From Candidatus Parcubacteria bacterium (GTDB taxonomy: Bacteria; Patescibacteriota; Saccharimonadia; Saccharimonadales; Saccharimonadaceae), in contig JAEYUN010000013.1 of the NCBI GenBank assembly GCA_023432475.1, positions 1 to 52,033 of the forward strand: a stretch of DNA of 52,033 bases. Reading direction: 5' to 3'. A program made the position numbers and the translations under genes. The notes beneath the pieces are model-generated. The model had not been told where the DNA came from and ran no database searches. It saw nothing but the letters and a program-made list of their open reading frames with translations. Below are positions 33,137-40,863 of this stretch, piece by piece (positions within the stretch are counted from its first letter, which is position 1; each line of letters begins with the position of its first letter).

Positions 33137-33559
33137 GTGAATGTCTTGATTCTGCTAGTCGTGTGTGTCGGCCTGATTGGTCTCGGAGCTTGGGCTATCA
33201 CAGGTACCCTTGGTCCCGGCCAGAGGCCAACACCACTAGTCATCAAGCTCTTGGGCGTTCTACCCCTTCTGGGAGGGATGAATCTACTGCTTGATTCATT
33301 CCCCTGGTACGACATTCCGACGGCGTGGACGAGGCCTCTTACGGTCATCGTCTTCATCCTGTGGGGAGTCGGGGTGATCGCACATGGCACGATGATTTCC
33401 AGAATTATCGGAATAATCATCGTGATCATCGGTGTCCTGGCGCTTGTTGACACCTTCAACGTCAGCATCCCGGTCATCGGTGAAGCTCTTCGAGAGTCTC
33501 TTGAGACTATCGAGCAGATCTTCGGGTGGGCCGATCGGAGTTTCGACTCCGGACGGTGA
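33137..33559 (+). CDS. Membrane protein at the end of the T4SS island
   Basis: 140 aa with three to four hydrophobic helices (about residues 2-24, 34-52, 62-80 and 84-102) and an amphipathic C terminus (GEALRESLETIEQIFG). GTG start 33137 with GGGG 7 nt upstream. No family recognised. It follows the wall hydrolase by 25 bases and is the last gene before the hairpin cluster. Confidence 0.6.
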   Translation: MNVLILLVVCVGLIGLGAWAITGTLGPGQRPTPLVIKLLGVLPLLGGMNLLLDSFPWYDIPTAWTRPLTVIVFILWGVGVIAHGTMISRIIGIIIVIIGVLALVDTFNVSIPVIGEALRESLETIEQIFGWADRSFDSGR

Positions 33560-33567
33560 GACACCAA

Positions 33568-33648
33568 GGATTTGGTCTAAATCCTTTCAAAAATAGCCTG
33601 GTGCCGAGCCATTCTCGGCTGCCGAGGGAGACTAAAAAACTCCCTCGG
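33568..33648 (+). terminator. Three-hairpin cluster ending the T4SS island
   Basis: GGATTT-ggtct-AAATCC, GCCGAG-ccatt-CTCGGC and CCGAGGGAG-actaaaaaa-CTCCCTCGG, in tandem. The first is followed by TTTC, the others lack T-runs. Confidence 0.6.
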
Positions 33649-33703
33649 CCTGAACACAGTGTTCTTATCTAGCGATGAGAATAGTGCAATCAGCATAACT
33701 GTA

Positions 33704-33732
33704 TTTACAAGCTTTCGCCTCTGTTGTATACT
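33704..33732 (+). promoter_or_regulatory. Promoter of rplA
   Basis: TTTACA, 17-nt spacer, TATACT; leader of about 65 nt. rplA therefore does not depend on rplK transcription. Confidence 0.65.
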
Positions 33733-33752
33733 ATTTTAGTTATTAACCAAAG

Positions 33753-33787
33753 TTGGGAGGCGGGTAAACCCCGTCGTTATGTACCAC
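33753..33787 (+). promoter_or_regulatory. Candidate L1 autoregulatory site in the rplA leader
   Basis: TTGGGAG, then a small hairpin (CGGG-taaa-CCC), then ATGTACCA. The GGGAG side and ATG-A-CC side resemble the asymmetric loop bound by L1 in rRNA and mRNA. The outer stem is only 3 bp as read by eye. Confidence 0.35.
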
Positions 33788-33802
33788 GAAAGGATATCTG
33801 TT

Positions 33803-34792
33803 ATGGCTAAAAAAGCCGAACTACTCGAGCAGGCCGCCAAGCTAAAGCTTGAGGTTAGCGCAAAAAATACTATCGCTGAGATCGAAGCCGCTATTAAGGC
33901 TGCCAGCGATAAGAAAAGTGACGAAAAAGAAGTTGTTGCGGAGCGTAAAAGCGAAGTCGCCAAAGCTGGCAAACGCAGCGAAAAAGCCCTCGCCGAGGCC
34001 GAAGAAAAGGCGGAAAAAGAAGCCCGTAAAGAAGCTCACGACACCACACCGCAAAGTGCTGAAGCTGAAGCGCATATGAAGCGTGGCCCGAAACCAGTAA
34101 CCCGCCCCCTTATTGAACGCCGCAGCAAAAAATATCGTGAACTTGCTAAGCAAGTTGAGGCCGGTAAAGTTTACAGCTTAGCTGAAGCTATCGAGCTAGC
34201 TACTAAAACTAGCCCTGTTAAATTTGACGCCAGTGTTGAAGTTCACGTCGTTCTCGGAGTCGACCCGCGTCAAGCCGATCAAAATATCCGCTCGACCGTC
34301 GCTTTGCCGCACGGTACCGGCAAAACCATTCGAGTAGCTGCTTTCGTCCCAAGTGACGAAGTCGAAGCCGCCAAAAAAGCTGGCGCCGATATCGCTGGCG
34401 AAGAAGAAATCACCAAGCTACTCGACAAAGAGCAGATTAGCTTTGATATATTGGTCTCCACCCCGCAACTCATGCCTAAACTCGGCAAATATGCCCGTTT
34501 ACTCGGTCCGCGCGGCCTGATGCCGAACCCCAAGAGCGGTACAGTCGCGACCAACGTCGCCAAGGCAGTCAAAGAGGCTAAGGGCGGCAAGGTTGAATAC
34601 CGCGTCGACAAGCAGTCGATTGTCCACCTGGCTATCGGTAAAGTCAGCTTCGGAAGCGGCAAACTAGTTGCTAACGCTCAAGCATTCTTCGACAGCCTGA
34701 ACAGCGTCAAACCAACCTCCCTGAAGGGGTCGTACATTGTCAGCACTCATGTTTCGACCACCATGGGCCCTGGTATTAAAGTAGAGCTCTGA
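33803..34792 (+). CDS. rplA: 50S ribosomal protein L1 with long N-terminal extension
   Basis: 329 aa, about 100 more than usual L1. The L1 core (from about residue 100) has RSKKYRELAKQVEAGKVYSL, GVDPRQADQNIRSTVALPHG and LGPRGLMPNPKSGTV. The extension begins with a SAP/HeH-like helix pair (AELLEQAAKLKLEVSAKNTI) and continues as a charged, probably coiled-coil segment. Start ATG 33803 is chosen because GAAAGGA lies 9 nt upstream; ATG 33779 falls within the candidate regulatory site. Confidence 0.92.
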   Translation: MAKKAELLEQAAKLKLEVSAKNTIAEIEAAIKAASDKKSDEKEVVAERKSEVAKAGKRSEKALAEAEEKAEKEARKEAHDTTPQSAEAEAHMKRGPKPVTRPLIERRSKKYRELAKQVEAGKVYSLAEAIELATKTSPVKFDASVEVHVVLGVDPRQADQNIRSTVALPHGTGKTIRVAAFVPSDEVEAAKKAGADIAGEEEITKLLDKEQISFDILVSTPQLMPKLGKYARLLGPRGLMPNPKSGTVATNVAKAVKEAKGGKVEYRVDKQSIVHLAIGKVSFGSGKLVANAQAFFDSLNSVKPTSLKGSYIVSTHVSTTMGPGIKVEL

Positions 34793-34809
34793 AAACCTTA
34801 AGCGAGTAT

Positions 34810-34840
34810 TAGTAAGCGCATTTATGCGCTTACTATTATT
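34810..34840 (+). terminator. Terminator of rplA
   Basis: AGTAAGCGC-atttat-GCGCTTACT, perfect 9-bp stem followed by ATTATTTCC. It argues against an ORF start at 34824 for the next gene. Confidence 0.8.
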
Positions 34841-34864
34841 TCCAAACAGTTATAAAGCCTATGC

Positions 34865-34894
34865 TTGCAGACAAACAAATATTTACCATATACT
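34865..34894 (+). promoter_or_regulatory. Promoter of the nucleotidyltransferase fusion gene
   Basis: TTGCAG, 18-nt spacer, TATACT ending 7 nt before ATG 34902 (leaderless). Confidence 0.55.
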
Positions 34895-34901
34895 ACTCAC
34901 A

Positions 34902-36338
34902 ATGAAGAGTGAAGGGGCGTTACGAGCAAGATCTGTAGATGAAGCGTTTCGCAAAACGGATTATGCAGAGCATTTAAAAAATAACCCTCGTTGGTCACGT
35001 TATAAACCCGAGCTAATTAACGATGCCGAGTGGCGTCATGCTTTGCACGCAGACAGTGACGGACTCGATAACACTCGAGTCATCATAAGGTTAACCGAGT
35101 TATTTTTAGAAAGAGACACCGATAATACCGCAGGGCTCAGCGAAGAAGAAACAGAACTACTATATTTGGCAGCCGCTATGCAGAACTGGGGCAAAAGCTT
35201 CAGCACACCCGAAAGCCCTGGTGCAGACATTAGCTATGAGTTCTTAACCTCGCAAGAAATCGAACAAAGACGAAAGAAACTACACAGTTTGTTTGATGAG
35301 CTTACACCCGATTTAGATATCAAGAAACGCTTTATCGTAGAAAAAACTATCTACGACCGCACAACAAAACTCGGAGAAGTATTTGATGCTATAAGAAGAC
35401 TGAATTGCTTGCGAACAAGCATCTTGGCTTATAAGCAGTATAAGAATGAACCCGACAATCCAGCGTCAGCCAATTTGGGCGCGTTATCGTTGGGAGTACT
35501 CTCGAATCAACTTACTCACCTAATAACATATGCGGAGAAGTTCGCCCCCGTGGCTCAGTCGCTCGATCAAGCGCGTCCACTGATTGAAGAGATCTTCGAC
35601 GATATCGATATTCGACAACACCCGTTCATCACCCCTCAACACGTCGTAGATAATCTTGAGCGGGCTGAAACCATATGGAATCGCTCACACGGAGATAAAT
35701 CTGGGCATGACGCATTATCAGCCGAAACAATTTTCTCAACGAGATCATCATTTGAAAAGCGCTTCATCAACGACAAAGCCGAATTAGCCAACACGATTAA
35801 TAGCTTGAAGTCATTGGGTCTGACTGTGGTTCTTACCTCTGGCTCATTTGATCTCTTGCATATTGGTCATGCCAAATACCTCGAACGAGCTTCTGAATTC
35901 GGTAATATATTAGTGGTAGGTGTCGACTCGGATCGTAAGATTAAGGCCCGAAAAGGCGAAAGCCGACCGATAGTAAAAGAAGATGAGCGAGTAAGACTAT
36001 TGTCTCATATAAGAGGTGTCGACTTACTGACACTCAAAGAACCCGAAGAAGAAAAATGGGGGTTAATCAAGCTCGTTCGGCCCGAGGTCTTAGTTGTAAC
36101 CGCCGAAACTTATAGTCCTGAAGAAATCCGTACTCTCGAAAAGCTTTATTGCAAAAGAGTAGTAGTCCTAGAACCTCAAGCAACCACATCAACGGGAGCT
36201 CAGATACGTAAGATCCAAATCGGCGAACGGTTAGTTATAGAAGAAACTCTGCAAAGAATTATTCTAGAGAACGGCTTATCCGACGGCCTAAAGCGGGAAC
36301 TAGCGGACATAGCCCTTAAGTTACGCGGGAACGGGTAG
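34902..36338 (+). CDS. Degenerate HD-like domain fused to cytidylyltransferase
   Basis: 478 aa. The N-terminal about 290 residues are helical; LLYLAAAMQNWGKSF aligns in pattern with HD phosphohydrolases (AALLHDIGK) but lacks the His-Asp pair, so it is probably inactive as a hydrolase. The C-terminal about 140 residues are a RfaE/TagD-type nucleotidyltransferase: TSGSFDLLHIGHAKYLERA, GVDSDRKIKARKG, RPIVKEDERV and TSTGAQIRKI. The substrate is unknown. It is the first gene of an AT-richer nucleotide island and is followed after 3 bases by a deaminase. Confidence 0.7.
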   Translation: MKSEGALRARSVDEAFRKTDYAEHLKNNPRWSRYKPELINDAEWRHALHADSDGLDNTRVIIRLTELFLERDTDNTAGLSEEETELLYLAAAMQNWGKSFSTPESPGADISYEFLTSQEIEQRRKKLHSLFDELTPDLDIKKRFIVEKTIYDRTTKLGEVFDAIRRLNCLRTSILAYKQYKNEPDNPASANLGALSLGVLSNQLTHLITYAEKFAPVAQSLDQARPLIEEIFDDIDIRQHPFITPQHVVDNLERAETIWNRSHGDKSGHDALSAETIFSTRSSFEKRFINDKAELANTINSLKSLGLTVVLTSGSFDLLHIGHAKYLERASEFGNILVVGVDSDRKIKARKGESRPIVKEDERVRLLSHIRGVDLLTLKEPEEEKWGLIKLVRPEVLVVTAETYSPEEIRTLEKLYCKRVVVLEPQATTSTGAQIRKIQIGERLVIEETLQRIILENGLSDGLKRELADIALKLRGNG

Positions 36339-36341
36339 TCC

Positions 36342-37220
36342 ATGTCTGAATCCCGCGAAAAACTCATAGCAGGCTATTTTCCTGTAATCCATTCATCATA
36401 TCTTGATTTTATAGAGACGGACGCTGCTGCTCCCGTAGGTATTTTCGGGCGAGACGTTTTAGCCCCGAGGTTTAATTACTTAAGAAAAGACATACGAGCT
36501 CTAGAGCCTGAACAGTCGCTCGCCTTAATAAGTGGATTGGGTCGGTCGGCAAGAATTATTACAGAGTTATCTTTAGAAACTACCATGCGTGCTAACGATT
36601 TAATTATGCCTGACGATGACATATCTCGCTCATTGGCAAAAGAGTTTAGCGTGTCGCCCCAATTTGTCCCGGTCTTTTTAAGATGGGACCGACATAACTC
36701 AGTTCAAGAATCTGTGGTGTCACCAGACAGAGTTGTAACTTCGCCCGCCGATGATCCTTTTATTAAACTTCTATACGAAGAGGCTTCAAAGAGTCCCAAT
36801 TGGTGGAGGCACGTTGCAGCCGCCGTCTACGACACCACGAATGAAGCGCCGAATATGGCCCACAACTCTTCGATGCCAACCGAATTTAGCAGCTCAATCG
36901 ATAGTGATCCTCGTATAACGACCAGACGTGGCGAGGAGATAGACAGAAGTATAGATATACATGCCGAAGCGAAATTGATAGCTGAGTATGCACGAAAGGG
37001 GAAGAGTACTGAGGGCAAAAGCATTTTCACAACTACTTTCCCATGTGCAAACTGCGCCAAGCTTATTGCCGAAAGCGGATTCAGCCAATGTTACTTCATA
37101 GAAGGTTACGCGACTCTAGACGGACAATCTATCCTCAAATCGTTCGGCGTTGAAATAATAAAGGTTGATATCACTGTCCCACCAACCAACCCCCAACGGC
37201 TTCGACCCTACCCTAGTTAA
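36342..37220 (+). CDS. Cytidine/dCMP deaminase-fold protein with N-terminal extension
   Basis: 292 aa. The C-terminal domain has the zinc motifs HAEAKLIAEYARKGK (HxE, about residue 207) and TTFPCANCAKLI (PCxxC, about residue 230). The about 190-residue N-terminal part is unassigned. Deamination of dCMP to dUMP would feed ThyA next door, but an RNA or other base substrate is possible. It overlaps the convergent HIT gene by 4 bp. Confidence 0.7.
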   Translation: MSESREKLIAGYFPVIHSSYLDFIETDAAAPVGIFGRDVLAPRFNYLRKDIRALEPEQSLALISGLGRSARIITELSLETTMRANDLIMPDDDISRSLAKEFSVSPQFVPVFLRWDRHNSVQESVVSPDRVVTSPADDPFIKLLYEEASKSPNWWRHVAAAVYDTTNEAPNMAHNSSMPTEFSSSIDSDPRITTRRGEEIDRSIDIHAEAKLIAEYARKGKSTEGKSIFTTTFPCANCAKLIAESGFSQCYFIEGYATLDGQSILKSFGVEIIKVDITVPPTNPQRLRPYPS

Positions 37221-37669
37221 CTAATCTTAAACTTAACTCTTGCATCGCTGGGTTTTCCTGGATCCGGCTGAATGATATGCGCATGCAAATGCGCCACAGA
37301 TGCGCCCGTATTTGTCGTGTCGCCAAAACGCATAGCTAATCCACCCGCGGCAATTTTGTACTCAGACTCCGCCCAACTTATATGGGTAAAGAGTTCAGCG
37401 CCAACTTCGCCCGCTTCCTCTCCGAAATCAGAGATGCGCATCACATGCTTCTTCGTTATTGCCAATAAATGTGTAGCGGTATATCTATAAGGCCATTGAT
37501 TCGGCGTAATTAGCCAATGTTCACCTTCTCGAATGATAGGTTGCTGATGGGATTTATGAAGATTATCTATGCAAAAAGGGCATTCACCACGCCTTGCAAT
37601 CTCTTGATACACCCGAGTTTGATCATCAGAACGATCAGCGTTTGTTAAGTTAATTAAAGATTCAGCCAT
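37217..37669 (-). CDS. HIT-family nucleotide hydrolase
   Basis: 150 aa from ATG 37669, 2 bases after the thyA stop (a TTG at 37675 would overlap it). The histidine triad HLHAHIIQ is at about residues 129-136; CPFCIDN near the N terminus is typical of HIT proteins. They hydrolyse dinucleotide phosphates or AMP conjugates. Cotranscribed with thyA. Confidence 0.85.
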   Translation of the reverse strand: MAESLINLTNADRSDDQTRVYQEIARRGECPFCIDNLHKSHQQPIIREGEHWLITPNQWPYRYTATHLLAITKKHVMRISDFGEEAGEVGAELFTHISWAESEYKIAAGGLAMRFGDTTNTGASVAHLHAHIIQPDPGKPSDARVKFKIS

Positions 37670-37671
37670 GC

Positions 37672-38664
37672 TCAAACCGCCACACCACCCATGTCAACGG
37701 GGGGGTGTGCCATATAACCTTCAAGCGAGAAGTCGTCAACGGTGAAATCTTCTAAACGCGTTATATTAGGATTAATCTTGAGCTTAGGAAATGGATAAGC
37801 TGGGCGCGACAATAACTCTTCGACCGCTTCGCGCTGTCTGTCATAGAAATGTGCATTCGAACAGACTTGTATTAATTCTGCGGGCTTGTAACCGGTCAGT
37901 TGGCCAACTATAGATAGTATTACCGAATAATGTAATAAATTAAAAGGTACTCCTACCGGCACATCGGCACTGCGCTGAAAATGGACAAGTGAGATTTCTT
38001 GTCGTTCGGTATCTATATTGAAATGCTGCAACCCATGACATGGCACCACAAGTACTTTTTGTTGACGACCTGGAGCGCGTGATATGTACTGCGGTATAAA
38101 CGGAGTTACAATATGACTTCTCAGCTCCGGTCTAGTTTTTATTTGTTCAATCATATTTTTATACTGGTCGAAACCACCCTCTTCAAGTGTAGGGAAATCA
38201 TGAAAGGCAGCACCATAAGAACCAGGCCCAAGATCGCCTACTTCTAAACCACGTTTAACGGCTTTGGCTTCGCCTATAGATCCTGTAGTCCAAGGTGCCC
38301 AAAACTTACAACCGTACTTCTCAAGCTCAGCCTGTGTACGAGCGCCATTTATAAAAGCCAATATCTCACCGACAGCCTGTCTAGCAGGACCAGCTAAGGG
38401 ACGATGCGTTAAATTCGACTCGTAAGAATCTATTATCGCCTGGTTAGCCGCCCGTGTAATATCGCGTTCGGTAATGAAGGGTACGCCGTTACGAAGATCG
38501 AAACGCATCGTCTGACCCAAGAGTTCGGTTGAGCGATCGTCCATTCCCGATACAGCACGCCTACCAAGTGTTTTTATATCGTTTAGCAACTGTTTATATT
38601 GCTCGTCTGGCACCCGTCGTTCATTATATTCAACGACATCGATGTGATGTTCGATATTACCCAT
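37672..38664 (-). CDS. thyA: Thymidylate synthase, divergent ThyA
   Basis: 330 aa. Methylates dUMP with methylene-THF. Catalytic Cys in VVPCHGLQHFNID, then HFQRSADVPVGVPFNL and SNAHFYDRQ, each recognisably ThyA but with changes from the usual RSxDxxLGxPFN and DxHIYxxH. GGAG sits 8 nt before ATG 38664. The gene has its own -10 in the end of the DHFR gene, although both face the same way. Confidence 0.88.
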   Translation of the reverse strand: MGNIEHHIDVVEYNERRVPDEQYKQLLNDIKTLGRRAVSGMDDRSTELLGQTMRFDLRNGVPFITERDITRAANQAIIDSYESNLTHRPLAGPARQAVGEILAFINGARTQAELEKYGCKFWAPWTTGSIGEAKAVKRGLEVGDLGPGSYGAAFHDFPTLEEGGFDQYKNMIEQIKTRPELRSHIVTPFIPQYISRAPGRQQKVLVVPCHGLQHFNIDTERQEISLVHFQRSADVPVGVPFNLLHYSVILSIVGQLTGYKPAELIQVCSNAHFYDRQREAVEELLSRPAYPFPKLKINPNITRLEDFTVDDFSLEGYMAHPPVDMGGVAV

Positions 38665-38702
38665 TACAACTTCTCCAAACCACCCGTTTTGTACTAGACA
38701 AT

Positions 38703-38708
38703 ATTATA
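38703..38708 (-). promoter_or_regulatory. -10 box of thyA-HIT
   Basis: TATAAT on the minus strand overlapping the DHFR stop codon, about 38 nt before ATG 38664. Confidence 0.5.
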
Positions 38709-39192
38709 CAGCACGCTGATATTCAACAAAGTCAAAATCAAACTCATTTCGTTCGTCTTTAACATGTGCTTGCCGCGACACTTCGCGCCAAACCCCAGGG
38801 TCAATAACAGGGAAGCAGGTATCCCCTTTAATATCCGCTTTGACTTCCGTGACATACAACTTATCAGCAATATCTATAGTTTGATCATATATCTCAGCAC
38901 CGCCAATAATAAAAACGTCGCCTGACAACTTTTTTATAGCGGCAATATCGTGCAATACTTCCACGCCAGCCGGTGAGAAATCAGTTTGACGCGTAACGAC
39001 AATATTTCGCCTGTCGAGTAGTGGGTGACCCAGTCGCTGGATTATAGATTCTAGCGTTTTGCGGCCCATAACGACAGTATGGCCAACCGTTAGTTCCTTA
39101 AAATGTTTCAGGTCTGCTGGTAAATACCAGGGTAGGTCGTTTTTCGAGCCAATAACGTTATTGTCAGCACAAGCAACTATCATGTTAATCAT
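38704..39192 (-). CDS. folA: Dihydrofolate reductase
   Basis: 162 aa. Reduces DHF made by ThyA. IVACADNNVIGSKNDLPWYL (with Asp for substrate binding), HFKELTVGHTVVMGRKTLES and IIGGAEIYDQTI are the standard motifs. Start ATG 39192 lies 7 nt after a TACAAT box, so the mRNA should be leaderless. Confidence 0.95.
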   Translation of the reverse strand: MINMIVACADNNVIGSKNDLPWYLPADLKHFKELTVGHTVVMGRKTLESIIQRLGHPLLDRRNIVVTRQTDFSPAGVEVLHDIAAIKKLSGDVFIIGGAEIYDQTIDIADKLYVTEVKADIKGDTCFPVIDPGVWREVSRQAHVKDERNEFDFDFVEYQRAV

Positions 39193-39199
39193 CGGCTCT

Positions 39200-39205
39200 A
39201 TTGTA
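39200..39205 (-). promoter_or_regulatory. -10 box of the DHFR gene
   Basis: TACAAT on the minus strand, ending 7 nt before ATG 39192. Confidence 0.5.
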
Positions 39206-39212
39206 ACCTTTT

Positions 39213-40055
39213 TTAACTGGTGCGCGAATAGTTATGACGTCGTATGGCGTAGTACAGTGCCTCAATAGGTAATATGTCAGGGTCGATATCACCCGTTCGC
39301 CTATGTCGTTGAACGGCTGGTTCGATCAACTCTCGGCCAACGGCATTTTGCAGTTCGGTAGGCGGACGCTTATCGTCCCCAAAATTTCTTGGACGAAAAG
39401 CAGTAATTTGACGTAAAATATCACGATTAGCCTCAGTTATGAGTACTAGAAATGACGACCTTTTGACGATCTCTAAGTTATCAGAATAATCTGCTTCGGG
39501 TCGTAGTCGATTACATATCAGAAGCGGCAATTTACCAGCCTCAAGGCTATACCAACGGAACGATAGTTTAGGATGTTCTGGGTCATAGCGTTGTGAAAAT
39601 TCAACACCTAAATTATTAACTACCGGGCTTTGCTCTAGACTTCTGACAGCTTCATCAAGCTCCGGCGTATCCCACTCGCCTAACTGTCGTTGATATCCTA
39701 ACTCGACAGACAAACCTTTCCCGTACATCGCAAGCTCACGGTCAACTACTTTGCCGTCACGCACGTCTTCTACGAAGGTTGAAAAAGTGACATCAAACAG
39801 TGCCGAACTGGTAGCGAGTCGACCCATCATAAATTTTTCACGTCCGATTGCCGCCAAATATCTATCAAGGTGAGCATAACGGCGTTGTTGCTCTAAATTG
39901 GCCCCATTGACATATCCCTCAAGTATCGACAATCGTCTTGAGCCATCAATATTGTGTGGGAGATTACTAACAATCGACTTGAGACTATTATTTTTTAACC
40001 CAAGTTTAGTTCCCGGGAATATCTCGGTGTGAGTATATGGTTCGTTTGACAACAC
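39213..40055 (-). CDS. Protein of unknown function upstream of DHFR
   Basis: About 280 aa, soluble, no signal or membrane helix, rich in Arg and Glu (LEQQRRYAHLDRYLAAIG, SFRWYSLEAGKLPLLICNRL). No family recognised. The longest frame starts at ATG 40085, but a TATAAT box overlaps it; GTG 40055, 10 nt after the box, fits the local leaderless pattern better. The gene ends 20 bases before DHFR on the same strand. Confidence 0.55.
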   Translation of the reverse strand: MLSNEPYTHTEIFPGTKLGLKNNSLKSIVSNLPHNIDGSRRLSILEGYVNGANLEQQRRYAHLDRYLAAIGREKFMMGRLATSSALFDVTFSTFVEDVRDGKVVDRELAMYGKGLSVELGYQRQLGEWDTPELDEAVRSLEQSPVVNNLGVEFSQRYDPEHPKLSFRWYSLEAGKLPLLICNRLRPEADYSDNLEIVKRSSFLVLITEANRDILRQITAFRPRNFGDDKRPPTELQNAVGRELIEPAVQRHRRTGDIDPDILPIEALYYAIRRHNYSRTS

Positions 40056-40065
40056 GTATATGCTT

Positions 40066-40095
40066 ATTATAACATGGTTTATCACCTTACGTCAA
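40066..40095 (-). promoter_or_regulatory. Promoter of the unknown gene before DHFR
   Basis: Minus strand TTGACG, 18-nt spacer ending TGT, TATAAT (extended -10). Confidence 0.6.
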
Positions 40096-40116
40096 TCATA
40101 GTTGCATCATCAAGAC

Positions 40117-40125
40117 TGTTATGAT
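40117..40125 (+). promoter_or_regulatory. Promoter of rplJ-rplL
   Basis: Extended -10 TGT-TATGAT, about 190 nt upstream of rplJ. Confidence 0.55.
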
Positions 40126-40129
40126 AAAC

Positions 40130-40245
40130 TATGTTTAGTCGTTACCAGAGACAGTGGCGGTGAGAAATCACTTAAGAATGCTACCGAGGCAACTGAATCT
40201 CTTGTTTGAGGTTTTAGCGCCGAAGTCCCTGGAAGGGGATTTTTT
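40130..40245 (+). promoter_or_regulatory. L10-leader-type autoregulatory RNA with attenuator
   Basis: The leader contains GAGACAGTGGCGGTGAG, TTAAGAATGCTACCGAGG and AATCTCTTGTTTGAGG, the arrangement of the L10(L12)4-binding leader, with its conserved CCGAGG. At 40223-40245 AAGTCCC-tggaag-GGGATTT with a run of T forms an intrinsic terminator. Excess L10 would favour termination before rplJ. Assignment from remembered consensus, not a search. Confidence 0.65.
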
Positions 40246-40315
40246 CGTAACGCACCTTAACAATCTCTAGTCGAATATACTTACTTATCAAACGCTTAAG
40301 GAGAATACCGAATTT

Positions 40316-40840
40316 ATGGCAATTTCTCGCGATAAAAAACAAGCGTTGGTAGCAGAATTCAGTGATATTTTGAGCACATCGCGCATGACTGTAGCCGCAA
40401 AGTACGATGGCACTTCGGTCGCTAATCTACAAGCACTACGTCGCAAAGCCCGTGAGGCCGGCGTTTCCGTGAAGGTTATCAAGAACCGACTGGTTCGTAC
40501 CGCCATGGATCAAACCAAAGGCTTCAAGGACGCTGACACTAGCTCGCTGACCGGCCAGCTCCTCTATGCCTACAGCACCGAGGATGAAGTTGCGCCCGCC
40601 CAAATCATCGATAAGTTCGCCAAAGAGGTACCAACCCTGGAGTTGGTAGCTGGTTTTGACAACACTGGTGCCGTTCTCGACACCGCATCTGTCAAAGCTC
40701 TGGCTGGCTTGCCGAGCAAGAACCAGTTGATCGCCGAAGTCGTCGCTCAACTACTCTCGCCGGTTCACGATGTTACCAATGCACTTTCTGGCAATTTGCA
40801 CGCGCTGCTTGACGGCGTAGAAGCAAAAGCCACTAACTAA
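40316..40840 (+). CDS. rplJ: 50S ribosomal protein L10
   Basis: 174 aa. N-terminal rRNA/L11-binding domain with VAAKYDGTSVANLQALRRKA and KVIKNRLVRTAM, middle FAKEVPTLELVAG, and a C-terminal helix that carries L12 dimers. AAGGAG 12 nt before ATG 40316. Translated with rplL, 23 bases downstream. Confidence 0.95.
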   Translation: MAISRDKKQALVAEFSDILSTSRMTVAAKYDGTSVANLQALRRKAREAGVSVKVIKNRLVRTAMDQTKGFKDADTSSLTGQLLYAYSTEDEVAPAQIIDKFAKEVPTLELVAGFDNTGAVLDTASVKALAGLPSKNQLIAEVVAQLLSPVHDVTNALSGNLHALLDGVEAKATN

Positions 40841-40863
40841 ATTTAGACAATAGGAGTTTAAAA

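Noticed and set aside
23465..33648. Integrated conjugative element with att sites
   Set aside because: No integrase, relaxase, coupling protein, or direct repeats at the borders were seen; the island is bounded by hairpins, not by a tRNA.
33779..33802. Upstream ATG of rplA as true start
   Set aside because: It has no Shine-Dalgarno, whereas GAAAGGA lies correctly before ATG 33803.
34824..34901. Upstream start of the nucleotidyltransferase fusion
   Set aside because: It lies inside the rplA terminator and before the TATACT box.
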